A stretch of 54,114 nt of DNA from JAXGTO01 sp040774885 (GCA_040774885.1 JAXGTO010000016.1:1-54114); one strand, 5' to 3'; shown: positions 43,064-52,277, counted from the first letter of the stretch. The notes: generated by a model from the letters alone, not told the origin. Numbers and translations: made by a program.

Positions 43064-44040
43064 GCTTCCAAGCGCACCTGCGTGCCTTCCTTCACCTTCA
43101 CGGGAGCTGCAGGGAAGGCGATGGCGTGCTGCGGACAGGCTCCCACGCATTCGCGGCATTTCATGCATTCATTGAGCGGCGCCCCTGCCATCAGGTCATG
43201 CAAATCGATGGCTTCGGGACACGCCTCGAAGCAGGCATGGCAATCGGCCGCACCGCTTTCACGCAGACATTTTTCTGCATCGACCGTAGGACGAAATGTG
43301 CGATTGGCCTTTGAAATCAGGCTGACCGCCGCCGAAAGCGGGCAGAGCCTGTGGCACCATTTGCGCATGGCGAACAGCTCGATGGCGATGATGACCGGAA
43401 ACACGATGAGCGTGATGCTGCCCTCGTTGAACTGGATAAGTCGCCACAATCCGATGACGGTGCCGAAAGTGAGCCCGATAGGGCATACCACGCAGAAGAT
43501 GGGAACTCCCAGAATGGCGGTTGAAGCCAACGTGCCCACCAGCACCGCATGACGCACATCAAGCGGGCTGTTGCGGATGCGGATGCGGCGCTTGCCGCCC
43601 TTTTTCGCCTGAGGTTCTTCTGACGTTTTTTCAACCAGCTCGCTCGTCATCTTCTTTACCTGGGCACGGGCCATCTTGCAGTTGCTTGTGCAAGAATCGC
43701 ACCCCTGCGCGCACGTATCATGCAGATCGGATCGGTCCTTTTCCGCAATCTTCTTGCTGCCGAACGTGCGGCGCAACAAAGACGTCGGGCAGAACCATCC
43801 GCAAAACGCGCGACCGAACACCACTACCAAAATCACGGTGATAGCCAGGCAGATGAGCCCATGGGGCGTCACCATCCATTGGGACAAGAACACTTCCACA
43901 GCCCCTACCGGGCAGATGGTGGCGATGGCATCCCATCCGAAAGAAGAAGGAGTGCCGAGCCCCGTGTTGATGGCCAGGCCCACGCATACGACCAAGAAGA
44001 CGGCAGTTGCCGCCAAAGCGCGTTGCGTCGATGGTTTCAT
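43060..44040 (-). CDS. NapH-like membrane quinol dehydrogenase / ferredoxin-type protein
   Basis: The 326-aa protein has about five membrane helices, the conserved loops FGRAFCGWFCPTSLLRR and VVCPIGLTFG, and a C-terminal pair of ferredoxin sites, the last being CMKCRECVGACPQHAIAF. In Nap systems NapH oxidises quinol and passes electrons to NapG. A Cys-rich loop (CAQGCDSCTSNC) lies between helices. Its ATG shares one base with the stop of the NapG-like gene. It is the last gene of the Mo/W operon. Confidence 0.83.
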   Translation of the reverse strand: MKPSTQRALAATAVFLVVCVGLAINTGLGTPSSFGWDAIATICPVGAVEVFLSQWMVTPHGLICLAITVILVVVFGRAFCGWFCPTSLLRRTFGSKKIAEKDRSDLHDTCAQGCDSCTSNCKMARAQVKKMTSELVEKTSEEPQAKKGGKRRIRIRNSPLDVRHAVLVGTLASTAILGVPIFCVVCPIGLTFGTVIGLWRLIQFNEGSITLIVFPVIIAIELFAMRKWCHRLCPLSAAVSLISKANRTFRPTVDAEKCLRESGAADCHACFEACPEAIDLHDLMAGAPLNECMKCRECVGACPQHAIAFPAAPVKVKEGTQVRLEA

Positions 44041-44636
44041 CAGGCACCTTCTTTCTGCGCATCGGCTAGCGTGCGCACCACGATGCCGCGGTCGGATCCC
44101 GACCCCAACGACGTGTATACCAATGCCGGACACTCGTATTCGCATTGCCCGCACCCATTGCACAGATCGTCATCGATGCGGGGAATGCCGTCGACGATGG
44201 TGGCTGCACCGTACGTGCAAGCCTCCGCGCATTTGACGCAAGACCCCGGATTGCTCCAAGCCACGCATCGATCGGTATTCAGACGCGCCAAACCGATTTT
44301 CTGGGTGGCCGGGTCGAGGGGCTTCAAAACCCCCGTGGGACAAACGTCCACGCAGCGATCGCAGAACGTACAAGACCCCAAATGGTAATTGAGCTTGGGA
44401 GTACGTGCGCTCAGCAGCCCGTCTTCCACATGGGCCACGGCAATGCAATTCGTGGGGCAGGCGCTGCGGCAACGGTCGCATTTGATGCAACCGCCCTTGA
44501 AGGCGTTTTCATCCTGCCCGCCAGGGGGACGCAAGAGCCCTTCCCCATCCTGGGCGGCAAAGGCGACACCGCCCGTGGTGCACAGCACCGCTGCAGTGGC
44601 GGCGCCGGCTATGAAGTCTCGACGACTCAACGACAT
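44040..44636 (-). CDS. NapG-like Tat-exported four-cluster ferredoxin
   Basis: The 198-aa protein has a twin-arginine signal (SRRDFIAGAATAAVL) and four [4Fe-4S] motifs: CIKCDRCRSACP, CTFCDRCVDVCP, CVKCAEACTYG and CNGCGQCEYECP. In nitrate respiration NapG relays electrons from NapH to the catalytic subunit. Here no NapB or NapC is present and the catalytic partner is a DMSO-reductase-family protein. It lies 16 nt after the TorD-like gene. Confidence 0.84.
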   Translation of the reverse strand: MSLSRRDFIAGAATAAVLCTTGGVAFAAQDGEGLLRPPGGQDENAFKGGCIKCDRCRSACPTNCIAVAHVEDGLLSARTPKLNYHLGSCTFCDRCVDVCPTGVLKPLDPATQKIGLARLNTDRCVAWSNPGSCVKCAEACTYGAATIVDGIPRIDDDLCNGCGQCEYECPALVYTSLGSGSDRGIVVRTLADAQKEGA

Positions 44637-44652
44637 GGCGCTTACACCCTTT

Positions 44653-45366
44653 CTAGCAAGCCACCGGAATGCGCGTGGCTTCCACCAACGCGTCCACGTC
44701 TTCGGATTCGCATGTCAAAAAACCCTGGATGACATCGGCCAACGCGTGGTAAAACGGCGTTTCGGCCATGCGGTTGATGTCCTTAGCCAGATCGTCGATC
44801 CAGTTGAGAAGATGATTGTGCAAAAAACCGCGCTGCTGCAAAGCAAAGTCGGCTGCGCCGGCTTCGTCGCCCGCGGCCAGCGCCTCTGCCAAGCGATCGT
44901 TGAGCACCGCCATGTATTCGAATTCGAAGGGAAGATAGTCCTCGGGGATGTTCTCATCGCCCCCCGGCATCACGCCGGCCTCGCGGAAAATGGCGCGCAC
45001 CTGATCGCGCGCATCCTGCATCAGAATGCCCTCTTCGCTGGTGTAGATCGATTCATAGGGAACGGCGGCTTGACCTTCGTATTGCCCGGAGGCCAAGAAC
45101 ACGCGGGCGAAATCGCATGCAAGCGTGTCTTCGATATCTTGCGTGAAATCGTTGACGCAGGCCGCCATGATGTTCATGCCCTCCACGCAGGATCTCTCCG
45201 CCTCGGGCATATCAGCTGCCGTTTCGGCACCACCCAACTTCGCGACGAGCGAGCAGCTCTTCTTGTTCACTTCACGATCTACCAGCGAGGCCAGCATTCG
45301 GTATACATCCGCCCGTTGGCGGCAAAACCCGGTGACCTGCTCGAATTCTTCAGACTTCATAGTCAT
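44653..45366 (-). CDS. TorD/DmsD-type redox enzyme maturation chaperone
   Basis: The 237-aa all-helical protein has the family motif in VPYESIYTSEEG and the region DYLPFEFEYMAVLN (consensus E-P-DHI/ELEFM). It would bind the Tat signal of the catalytic subunit until the cofactor is inserted. The start ATG 45366 sits behind AGGAGGAG. It is separated from the anchor gene by a strong stem-loop. Confidence 0.85.
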   Translation of the reverse strand: MTMKSEEFEQVTGFCRQRADVYRMLASLVDREVNKKSCSLVAKLGGAETAADMPEAERSCVEGMNIMAACVNDFTQDIEDTLACDFARVFLASGQYEGQAAVPYESIYTSEEGILMQDARDQVRAIFREAGVMPGGDENIPEDYLPFEFEYMAVLNDRLAEALAAGDEAGAADFALQQRGFLHNHLLNWIDDLAKDINRMAETPFYHALADVIQGFLTCESEDVDALVEATRIPVAC

Positions 45367-45384
45367 GACTCTCCTCCTCTAAGG

Positions 45385-45428
45385 TTTGGGAGGGCCGCAC
45401 CGCCGGCGCGGTGGCGCGGCCCTCCAAA
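45385..45428 (-). other. Strong intercistronic stem-loop in the Mo/W operon
   Basis: GGAGGGCCGC (45389-45398) pairs perfectly with GCGGCCCTCC (45416-45425), and an inner CACCGC/GCGGTG extends the stem, flanked by TTTG/CAAA. It lies between the stop of the anchor gene and the start of the chaperone gene. It could attenuate transcription or protect the upstream mRNA. No T tract follows. Confidence 0.6.
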
Positions 45429-45456
45429 CGTCAATCGTTGAAACGGTTTGGAAAGC

Positions 45457-46290
45457 TTAGATGGATCCGAACCAGTTGCCGTCGCCGATGAGCGTCAGCA
45501 CGCCCGTGCCGATAAGCCACATGAAGCAACGGAAAGCAAAGCTGCCGATGAAGGCGGAGACCACTGCGATAGCAGCCATGGTGGTAACGGAATTGCCTTT
45601 CTTGACCAAGGCGCCGCACACGGCAGGCAGCACGCCGCCGACCAGAACCACGCCACCCCACAAAAGCAGCGCCTGGGAACCGAAACCCTCGCCGACGGAT
45701 ACCGCATACACGGCAGACAGGACGGCGGCAGCGATGCCGAACACCAGCGTGATCATGCCGGTGAAATCGACAGCTTCCTTCTCATCGTTTTGCAGTGCTT
45801 GGATGAGCAGGTAGCAGGCAGCACCGGTGATTGCCGTGGTGGCGAAGCATGCCAGCGGGAACAAGATGGTGTCCCATGCCGGTTTGGCGGCCATCATGTA
45901 GCTGATGCCGGTTGCAAAGGGCAAGATGAGCCCGAGCACGCCGGAAATGACGGCGAACACTTTGATGGCGCTCTTGGAAACGCCTTCGCGCTTGGTGAGC
46001 ACCACATAGATGATAGCGGCGACCGTGATGAGGCCGGTGAGCAGCGCCTCGGTGAAGATGCCGCTAGTCGGATGGCTCAAAGCGCCCATCATGCGATCGA
46101 TGTGGCTCAAGTGCAGAGCCGATGCGCAGCCGCCTACGACCACCAGCACGATGCCGACGATCAAAGCGATGAAGCGAACCTTGTCGTTTTTGGACTTGCC
46201 CGTGAACTCATTGAGGGCCACCAGGGCGATAAGCCATGCCCCGGCGCCGTTGAGCACGGTGAAGAATACCAAAGGCCATTGGATTTCCAT
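45457..46290 (-). CDS. DmsC-like membrane anchor subunit
   Basis: The 277-aa protein has about eight membrane helices and no cofactor motif. It starts MEIQWPLVFFTVLNGAGAWL, the usual DmsC opening (consensus P-L-FFT-L), and contains ALHLSHIDRMMGAL with the His/Arg region linked to quinol binding in DmsC. It should anchor the exported dimer and oxidise menaquinol. It starts 1 nt after the stop of the electron-transfer subunit. Confidence 0.85.
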   Translation of the reverse strand: MEIQWPLVFFTVLNGAGAWLIALVALNEFTGKSKNDKVRFIALIVGIVLVVVGGCASALHLSHIDRMMGALSHPTSGIFTEALLTGLITVAAIIYVVLTKREGVSKSAIKVFAVISGVLGLILPFATGISYMMAAKPAWDTILFPLACFATTAITGAACYLLIQALQNDEKEAVDFTGMITLVFGIAAAVLSAVYAVSVGEGFGSQALLLWGGVVLVGGVLPAVCGALVKKGNSVTTMAAIAVVSAFIGSFAFRCFMWLIGTGVLTLIGDGNWFGSI

Positions 46291-46291
46291 G

Positions 46292-46873
46292 CTAATCACC
46301 CATCTCCCAGGTACCGATCTTCGAAGACAGGATGTACTTCGTAGACGGGTTGTTGCCGACATTCTTCAATTCGTGGATGTCCTTGGCGTCATGCTTGGCA
46401 AGCACCTTGGAAACATCAGAATTCGGGTCGTCCAGATCGCCGTAATAGCGGCACTTGGACGAGCAATTATGCACGCAGGCAGGTTCTTCGCCTGCACTGG
46501 TCAGCTGACTGCACAGAGTGCACTTCTCAACGCACGCCTGGGATTCATTCCAGGAACGGACACCGTAAGGACACGCCATCATGCAGTACTTGCAGCCGAT
46601 GCACTTCTCCTTGTCGATGAGCACGATGTTGTTGTCGGTGCTGCGATAGCTGGCACCGGTGGGACATACATGCACGCAGGGAGCGTCTTGGCACTGCTGG
46701 CACATGGAGGGGACCCAGTACTGCTTGAAATCGGGGAAGGTTCCCTGACCGACGCGCAGCGTCTTGTTCCAATACTGGCCCAACGCCACGTCGTTTTCCT
46801 GCTTGCAGGCAACTTCGCATGACATGCAGCCGGTGCATTGGTTAAGGTCTACTACCAGACAATAATGAGACAT
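46292..46873 (-). CDS. DmsB-like electron-transfer subunit (4 x [4Fe-4S])
   Basis: This 193-aa protein carries four cluster motifs: CTGCMSCEVACK, CQQCQDAPCVHVCP, CIGCKYCMMACPYG and a fourth CTLC...C...C set. The layout is that of DmsB/PsrB. It has no signal peptide and would be exported by hitch-hiking with the catalytic subunit, whose gene it follows by 16 nt. Confidence 0.9.
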   Translation of the reverse strand: MSHYCLVVDLNQCTGCMSCEVACKQENDVALGQYWNKTLRVGQGTFPDFKQYWVPSMCQQCQDAPCVHVCPTGASYRSTDNNIVLIDKEKCIGCKYCMMACPYGVRSWNESQACVEKCTLCSQLTSAGEEPACVHNCSSKCRYYGDLDDPNSDVSKVLAKHDAKDIHELKNVGNNPSTKYILSSKIGTWEMGD

Positions 46874-46889
46874 GATCTAATCCTCCCTC

Positions 46890-49793
46890 CTACATCGTTC
46901 GGGGATCGGGGCACCAGGAGTTGTCCTCCACGGTGAATTCTGTTCCGGTATCGTCGCCGGCATCATTCCAGCTGTCAGACGTGGCGGTGCCGGGCTTGGC
47001 ATCGGTCAGCGGCAACCAGGGCTCGAAGTCCTTGGGCTCGGTCCAGATGCCGTCGTAGGGGCACTTGTCGACCGGGGTGATCTTCACCTGGAAGCCACGC
47101 AGCGTATATGTGCCGTAAACATCGCTGTACGGCGGATCGTTCTTGGTGAGCACATTGACGTTCTGTGCGTTCCAGCTTCCGTACGGGTCGGTCTGCAACA
47201 GCTCGGGATTCCAGAAGCGCTCCTGGTAGACCATACGCGGCGGGATGCCATCGGTGATAACTGCACGGGCATAGGTTTCTCCACGACGGCTTTCAACCTT
47301 GACCCACTGCTCGTTTTCAATACCGTATTTATCGGCGTCGACCGGATTCACCCAGATTTCGGCGGTGGGCATGATCTCGCGCAGCCAGGGGACGTTGCGC
47401 AACGTGCCATGATGGTAGATGGGCACGCGGCCCTCGGTCATGGCCAGCGGATACTCGGTATCATCGTTGGGATTCTCAGCCGGCTCCTCGTAATAGGGAA
47501 CGGCCTCGTATTCAGCCATTTTCGACGAGTCGAGTTCGATCAAGCCCTCGTTGCACAAGCTGAACGGATAGCCCGTGCGGCCCAGCATAACGGTGATCTC
47601 GGAGTACGGCTCCACGCGACCGGAAGGCGTTCCGAAGCCGTAGGGCTTGCCCGTATCGGGGTTGATGGTCTTGTACACGTAGTACTGGCGCCATTCGCTT
47701 TCGGGTGCATATTCGAACGGACCCTTGTCGAGAATGTCCTGCCAGGTCATCTGTTCCCCGGTGTCAGGATCCTTCTGTTCATCAACGAACTCGTTGATCA
47801 GATCCTCTTCGGTATGGGCCCATGGATAGCCCTTGGCGATGCCCACTTCCAAGTTGCCCACCTTCTGGGATTTGCCCGGATTGCAGAAATCGGCATCGAA
47901 GCACTTCTTGGCCATTTCGTGGCCGCGCTCGGCCAACTTGGCGCACAGGCGGCTCCAATACAGCGTCTCGTCGCAGGTTTCCCACAGATGCGTCACTTCG
48001 CGACGCGGGAAGATCCAGTTCATCAACTGCACGGGCTTGGGGCATTCCAGCCATTCGCGCATGGGGAACACCACGTCGGCAGCTTCGATGGTGAAGCTGG
48101 TGGGATACATGTAGGCGTGAACGATCATCTCGAACTCGGGCAAAGCCTCATACCAGCTGCGGGCATTGCCCAGCACGGCCAGCTTGTTGCCCGAACGTTC
48201 CATCCACACGCGCGGCTTGTAGGGCTCGCCGGTTTTGACGGCGTTGAGCACCGTGGGGATGTGCGCCATCTGCCAGTTGTAGAAACCGTTGTGGCCGCCG
48301 ACCAGACGCTTGTTCAGCATGTCTCGGCTGATGGCGTTTTGCAGGCAGCCCATACCGAATGTGTCGTTATGGATGATGCCGCTCTTGCCCTTGGCCAAAG
48401 CGCCGAAGTCTTGCAGTGCGGCGCCGGGCTTCTGGACATTGCCCATCATGCATTCAAGTTGCAATGCAGCCAACGCGGCTTGCGCGGATCCGACGAACTG
48501 GTCGGTGGCCAGACCATGGATAAGCGTGCCGTATTTTGCGTCGGCGTAGATGTTGATGGCTTCTTCGATCTTGTCCTCATCGAGCCAGCAAACCTCGGCG
48601 GTCTTGGCGAGCGTCCACTCGTCGCAGGCTTCCTTCAACAGCTGGAAACCGGTCTTGCACATCTTGCCGTTGACTTCATATTCGCCGAACAACGCCGGAT
48701 CGACGTCATCGGGGCACGGGAACTCGAGCTCCTTGACCGACTTGGAATTGTTGTCATATACCAGATAATTGCTGCTGCTGCCGCCGATGGTATCGGCTTT
48801 GAGGCAGTACTTGTACGTGGAATGCTGCGGATCGTCGCCCTGCAGGCTGGAAGCATCGCAGTCCACCAAGAAGGGGAAGTTCGTCCACTTCTTGCAGAAA
48901 TCGGAATCGTATTTCGCCTTGTCGATTATGTACTTGATCCAAGACATCATCAGCGCCACGTCGGTGCCGATACGGATGGGCAGCCACACATCGGCCTTTG
49001 CGGCGTCAGCGGTGCAGCGCGGGTCGATGACGACCGTCTTCAAGCCCTGTTCGCGCGTACGCAGGTCTGCCATGGCGCGGCCGGTCATGGAAGGACCGGA
49101 CCAGCTGGGGCCGGCACCCCACAAAACGCAGGCGTCGGCTTTGGTATCGGTGTAGTAATACTCCAACACGTTGGTGTCGGCGATGGAAAGGTTGTCGTCA
49201 GGACCGCCGCCGTAAACCAGACGAGCCTGGGTCTGGCGCGGCAGATAGCACTGGGCGCAGCCCGGCTCGAAGTTGTTGGGGCTGCCGAACGTGTTGATGA
49301 AACGGATGGGACCGGAGATGTGCGGGTTGCCGCCGCCACCGGTGGATGCCACCACGGATTCGGGACCGTACTTGTTGTAGACCTCCATAAGCTTGTCAGC
49401 CACATAATCTGTGGCTTCATCCCAGCTCACGCGCTTGAAGTTGTTCACTCCGCGCTCACCCACACGCATCATGGGGTATTTGTTGCGATTGGGATTGTAG
49501 AGAGCCTGGATACCGGCGAGGCCCTTCGCGCACATGGAACCTTTGCTCATGGGACCCTGCGGGTCGCCTTCGAGCTTGACCACGCGGCCGTCGCGCACGC
49601 TTGCGATGACGGTGCATTGCGCGATGCAGGCACGGCAGACCGTCTGGACTTTCTCGACGGCTCCCGACTTCGCTTCGGCGTATGCCTTGTCGGCCTCGAC
49701 CAAGGTGGTCGCGCCCGACGCCACGGCAACGCCCGCTCCGACCGCTGCTGCGGTCTTCACGAAGCTGCGACGTGTCAGCGTCAATTCACTCAT
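46890..49793 (-). CDS. DMSO-reductase-family molybdo/tungstopterin catalytic subunit
   Basis: The 967-aa protein has a Tat signal (LTRRSFVKTAAAVG), the FS0 cluster motif C53-X2-C56-X3-C60-X27-C88, and the bis-pterin-guanine-dinucleotide fold with a C-terminal dinucleotide-binding domain. At the metal-ligand position it has FGSPNNFEPGCAQCYLPR, so Cys179 or Cys182 is the probable Mo/W ligand. That suggests a polysulfide/nitrate/formate-type site, not the Ser ligand of true DMSO reductases. The start follows GAGGAGGAG. The substrate is unknown; Eggerthellaceae have many paralogues with narrow substrates. Confidence 0.9.
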   Translation of the reverse strand: MSELTLTRRSFVKTAAAVGAGVAVASGATTLVEADKAYAEAKSGAVEKVQTVCRACIAQCTVIASVRDGRVVKLEGDPQGPMSKGSMCAKGLAGIQALYNPNRNKYPMMRVGERGVNNFKRVSWDEATDYVADKLMEVYNKYGPESVVASTGGGGNPHISGPIRFINTFGSPNNFEPGCAQCYLPRQTQARLVYGGGPDDNLSIADTNVLEYYYTDTKADACVLWGAGPSWSGPSMTGRAMADLRTREQGLKTVVIDPRCTADAAKADVWLPIRIGTDVALMMSWIKYIIDKAKYDSDFCKKWTNFPFLVDCDASSLQGDDPQHSTYKYCLKADTIGGSSSNYLVYDNNSKSVKELEFPCPDDVDPALFGEYEVNGKMCKTGFQLLKEACDEWTLAKTAEVCWLDEDKIEEAINIYADAKYGTLIHGLATDQFVGSAQAALAALQLECMMGNVQKPGAALQDFGALAKGKSGIIHNDTFGMGCLQNAISRDMLNKRLVGGHNGFYNWQMAHIPTVLNAVKTGEPYKPRVWMERSGNKLAVLGNARSWYEALPEFEMIVHAYMYPTSFTIEAADVVFPMREWLECPKPVQLMNWIFPRREVTHLWETCDETLYWSRLCAKLAERGHEMAKKCFDADFCNPGKSQKVGNLEVGIAKGYPWAHTEEDLINEFVDEQKDPDTGEQMTWQDILDKGPFEYAPESEWRQYYVYKTINPDTGKPYGFGTPSGRVEPYSEITVMLGRTGYPFSLCNEGLIELDSSKMAEYEAVPYYEEPAENPNDDTEYPLAMTEGRVPIYHHGTLRNVPWLREIMPTAEIWVNPVDADKYGIENEQWVKVESRRGETYARAVITDGIPPRMVYQERFWNPELLQTDPYGSWNAQNVNVLTKNDPPYSDVYGTYTLRGFQVKITPVDKCPYDGIWTEPKDFEPWLPLTDAKPGTATSDSWNDAGDDTGTEFTVEDNSWCPDPRTM

Positions 49794-49820
49794 GTTCTCC
49801 TCCTCTTTCTCTTCCAAAAA

Positions 49821-50534
49821 CTACGCTTTGCCGTTCTCGATCTGCCTTAGGCACTCCTCCCCTTCCGCGGTCGTCTTCCATCCATCGCTCCACGTCAGAC
49901 CGCCGTTTTGCTCCAAACGATCCAAAAAGAACGAGGTGAATGCGTTGAGCCCTTGCAAGGCCTTCTTCTGTTCCAACATGCCCTCCACATCCTGCCGAGT
50001 ACGCGCGTTGCGGCAATAATCCAAAACGTCGGTGTACACGGGTTGGCAGGCGGGGTCTTCCGCGAACAGCGCATGAAGGCGCTGGGTGGGGCTGAAATCA
50101 TCGATGATCTGGCGGCCGACATCGGTCAGTTCCCATATGCAGCGCGTGGGGCCGAGCGGTGCGGCAGGCACAGCTTCACCTGCCGCGTGCGCCGGCTCTG
50201 CGGGCCCTTCTTCGCTCGAAGCAACGAGGGGGGTGCGCTCCAAGGCACCGGACTCGCAGAGAGCATCGAGGTAGAAACGCGGGGTGAATTGGTTGACCTT
50301 CATTTGGGGGAGGGATGCAATGGTCCCAGTAAGCGCATTCTCGTCGCTTTCATCCGCCACCGCCTGCAACACCTCATAGTAGATTTGCTGCTGGCCATAG
50401 CGCGTCGTCATCTGGCGCATGGTGTCGCGATAGCCCTGGGCAAAAAGCTCCTCGGGCGAAAGCTGCGCCTGCGGCGCGGATGCTTCTCTCGTCGAATCGA
50501 TGTCTGCGGTTTCGATGGCTGTACGGTCTTCCAT
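49821..50534 (-). CDS. Unknown protein leading the Mo/W oxidoreductase operon
   Basis: The 237-aa cytosolic protein starts at ATG 50534. It opens with a disordered, acidic stretch, then helical segments (PEELFAQGYRDTMRQM; QQQIYYEVLQAV). The segment CIWELTDVGRQIIDDF looks like the end of a winged helix, and a second similar one (LTWSDGWKTTAEGEECL) closes the protein, suggesting two winged-helix-like repeats. An Ala/Pro/Glu linker separates the halves. The stop is 27 nt before the catalytic-subunit start, so it belongs to the operon. No known DMSO-reductase accessory protein matches. A regulatory role is a guess. Confidence 0.65.
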   Translation of the reverse strand: MEDRTAIETADIDSTREASAPQAQLSPEELFAQGYRDTMRQMTTRYGQQQIYYEVLQAVADESDENALTGTIASLPQMKVNQFTPRFYLDALCESGALERTPLVASSEEGPAEPAHAAGEAVPAAPLGPTRCIWELTDVGRQIIDDFSPTQRLHALFAEDPACQPVYTDVLDYCRNARTRQDVEGMLEQKKALQGLNAFTSFFLDRLEQNGGLTWSDGWKTTAEGEECLRQIENGKA

Positions 50535-50627
50535 GGTCTCCCCTTTCTCGATGCAGTTCGAGAATAGGTGCCCTGAAGACGGCGCACATGGCCGCAAAAG
50601 GATGAATCAAATATGATGAAAGGGTGA

Positions 50628-50654
50628 TTTTGAAGGACTAGTCACTTTTCAAAA
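50628..50654. promoter_or_regulatory. Inverted repeat upstream of the Mo/W operon
   Basis: The perfect 7-bp arms TTTTGAA (50628-50634) and TTCAAAA (50648-50654) flank an ACTAGT core, with direct repeats GGGTGA on either side (50622, 50658). It sits about 95 nt before the first gene of the operon and after the LuxR stop. It is a candidate binding site for the adjacent regulator, or part of the LuxR terminator. Confidence 0.4.
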
Positions 50655-50712
50655 ACAGGGTGACGCCCAGCATAAAGCCAGTTGAGCAAGGTATTAGAGA
50701 CGCAAAAGCGCC

Positions 50713-52242
50713 TTACTGGCCATCACGCAGGAAATCAAGCAGATCTTGGCGCGTATGCACGTCGAGCTTGGTGTAGATGGCCCTCAGATGGCTGCGCACC
50801 GTGTTTTTGGAAATGGTCAGCTCCTCGGCGATCCAATTTGCCGAGCGCCCTTGGGCGAACAGCACGAGGATCTCCTTTTCACGCGAAGAGACGCCGTATT
50901 TCGGATCGATGCACTCCACCAGAAGCGCGATAGGCGCATCGGCGGGGATCGCATCATCGGACGGTTGCGCCACACGTTCGCCGTCCGTCAATGCATCCGC
51001 AGGCTTCGACAAAGCTGCAACGGATTCGGCCGCTTCCGCCGCATGTCCACGCCAAGTGAGGATGAATTTGATGTCGGCGTCGGTGAACAGGAAGGTGAGG
51101 ATCAGCACGATGAGGAACGAGAAGAACACTGCGACGATCAACTGGATATAGGCCATATCGAAATTCTCGCTGAGCAGGCCGCCCACGATCCAGCCCAACG
51201 TGGATACGATGAAATATGCCGCCTGGCCAAACCCGAACGCTTGAACGGGGTTGAAGTCGAATCGGAACACCATATAGGCCATGAAGCAGGAAAACACCAT
51301 CCACAGCAGTTCTTTGCCAACGCTCAAATACGACAGGCTCAAACCGAAGCATGAGGCCAAAAGCACCACGACGCCCAATAACATGAGGCCGGAATACACG
51401 CGCTTGGTAGCCCTCACGATATCGCCGCGATTCACCATCAAAACGATGAGGACGGCGAACAACGCCACCAGCATGATGGTTGTCGATCCATTGCGGATGA
51501 AGGCGCCCGTGCCCATGGTGGTAGTGGCAATGCCCTTGCCGACGCCGGCCGTGAACGCGACGGCGGCACTGGCGGCAACCAGATGTCGATAGGAACGTCG
51601 TCCGGGAATCTTGGCCCCCAACGAACCACGCTGCATGCCGGCCGCAGGGAACGGGTCGTCCCCGGGCATGATAAGCAGGAATGCCGCAATGGTGGGCAAT
51701 GCCGCAATGAAGAATATGCGCGCTTCCTGCGGGATTCCGCACCCCATGTAATACAAGAACGCCGCCATCACCAGCGACGCAGCGCCGGAAGTGAGCGATT
51801 CTCGCATGGCCAAGCTTCCGTAGACCACGCCACAGCGCAAGCAGATCATCGAAGTGCCCACACCGGTGAGCATGGCGGCGATGATGAATGCCACCGTCGA
51901 CCCCGTCAAGGGAACGAAGCCCAGAGCCAACGTCGATACGCTGGCCAACACCGCGAAGCCGACCACGACCGGCCGACGCTCAACCAGATCGGAGAACTTC
52001 CTCCAACAAAGCGCAGCGATGATCATCATGGCGGCGATGCTCAGCGTCGACGCCCGGTACATCCCCATGACGTTGGCAGGCTGCATGGCATCGGGCCATA
52101 GGCGCATGACTTCCACGCTGTTGTAGCACAGCCATATCCACGCCCACCACACGCCCATGCCCAAATAACGCAGGTAAGGCCACTGCTCGGCAAACGACTC
52201 TTCCTTATCGAACGCGGCAGACGCGCTCTGTGCTTTGCCCAT
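50713..52242 (-). CDS. 12-TM membrane protein with C-terminal LuxR-type helix-turn-helix
   Basis: The 509-aa protein has about twelve membrane helices with an MFS-like layout in residues 25-395, a roughly 50-residue acidic linker, and a LuxR/GerE DNA-binding domain at residues about 447-507 (SSREKEILVLFAQGRSANWIAEEL; ISKNTVRSHLRAIYTKLDVHTRQ). This fusion is frequent in Eggerthellaceae beside oxidoreductase genes. The membrane part is thought to sense a ligand without transport, which is inference. The start follows AGGAGAGGG. Confidence 0.88.
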   Translation of the reverse strand: MGKAQSASAAFDKEESFAEQWPYLRYLGMGVWWAWIWLCYNSVEVMRLWPDAMQPANVMGMYRASTLSIAAMMIIAALCWRKFSDLVERRPVVVGFAVLASVSTLALGFVPLTGSTVAFIIAAMLTGVGTSMICLRCGVVYGSLAMRESLTSGAASLVMAAFLYYMGCGIPQEARIFFIAALPTIAAFLLIMPGDDPFPAAGMQRGSLGAKIPGRRSYRHLVAASAAVAFTAGVGKGIATTTMGTGAFIRNGSTTIMLVALFAVLIVLMVNRGDIVRATKRVYSGLMLLGVVVLLASCFGLSLSYLSVGKELLWMVFSCFMAYMVFRFDFNPVQAFGFGQAAYFIVSTLGWIVGGLLSENFDMAYIQLIVAVFFSFLIVLILTFLFTDADIKFILTWRGHAAEAAESVAALSKPADALTDGERVAQPSDDAIPADAPIALLVECIDPKYGVSSREKEILVLFAQGRSANWIAEELTISKNTVRSHLRAIYTKLDVHTRQDLLDFLRDGQ

Positions 52243-52277
52243 CGAAAAGATCCCTCTCCTCCTAGAAGTCTCGCGCT

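Noticed and set aside
47409..49850. 813-codon plus-strand frame
   Set aside because: Antisense to the molybdopterin catalytic subunit, which has full cofactor motifs.
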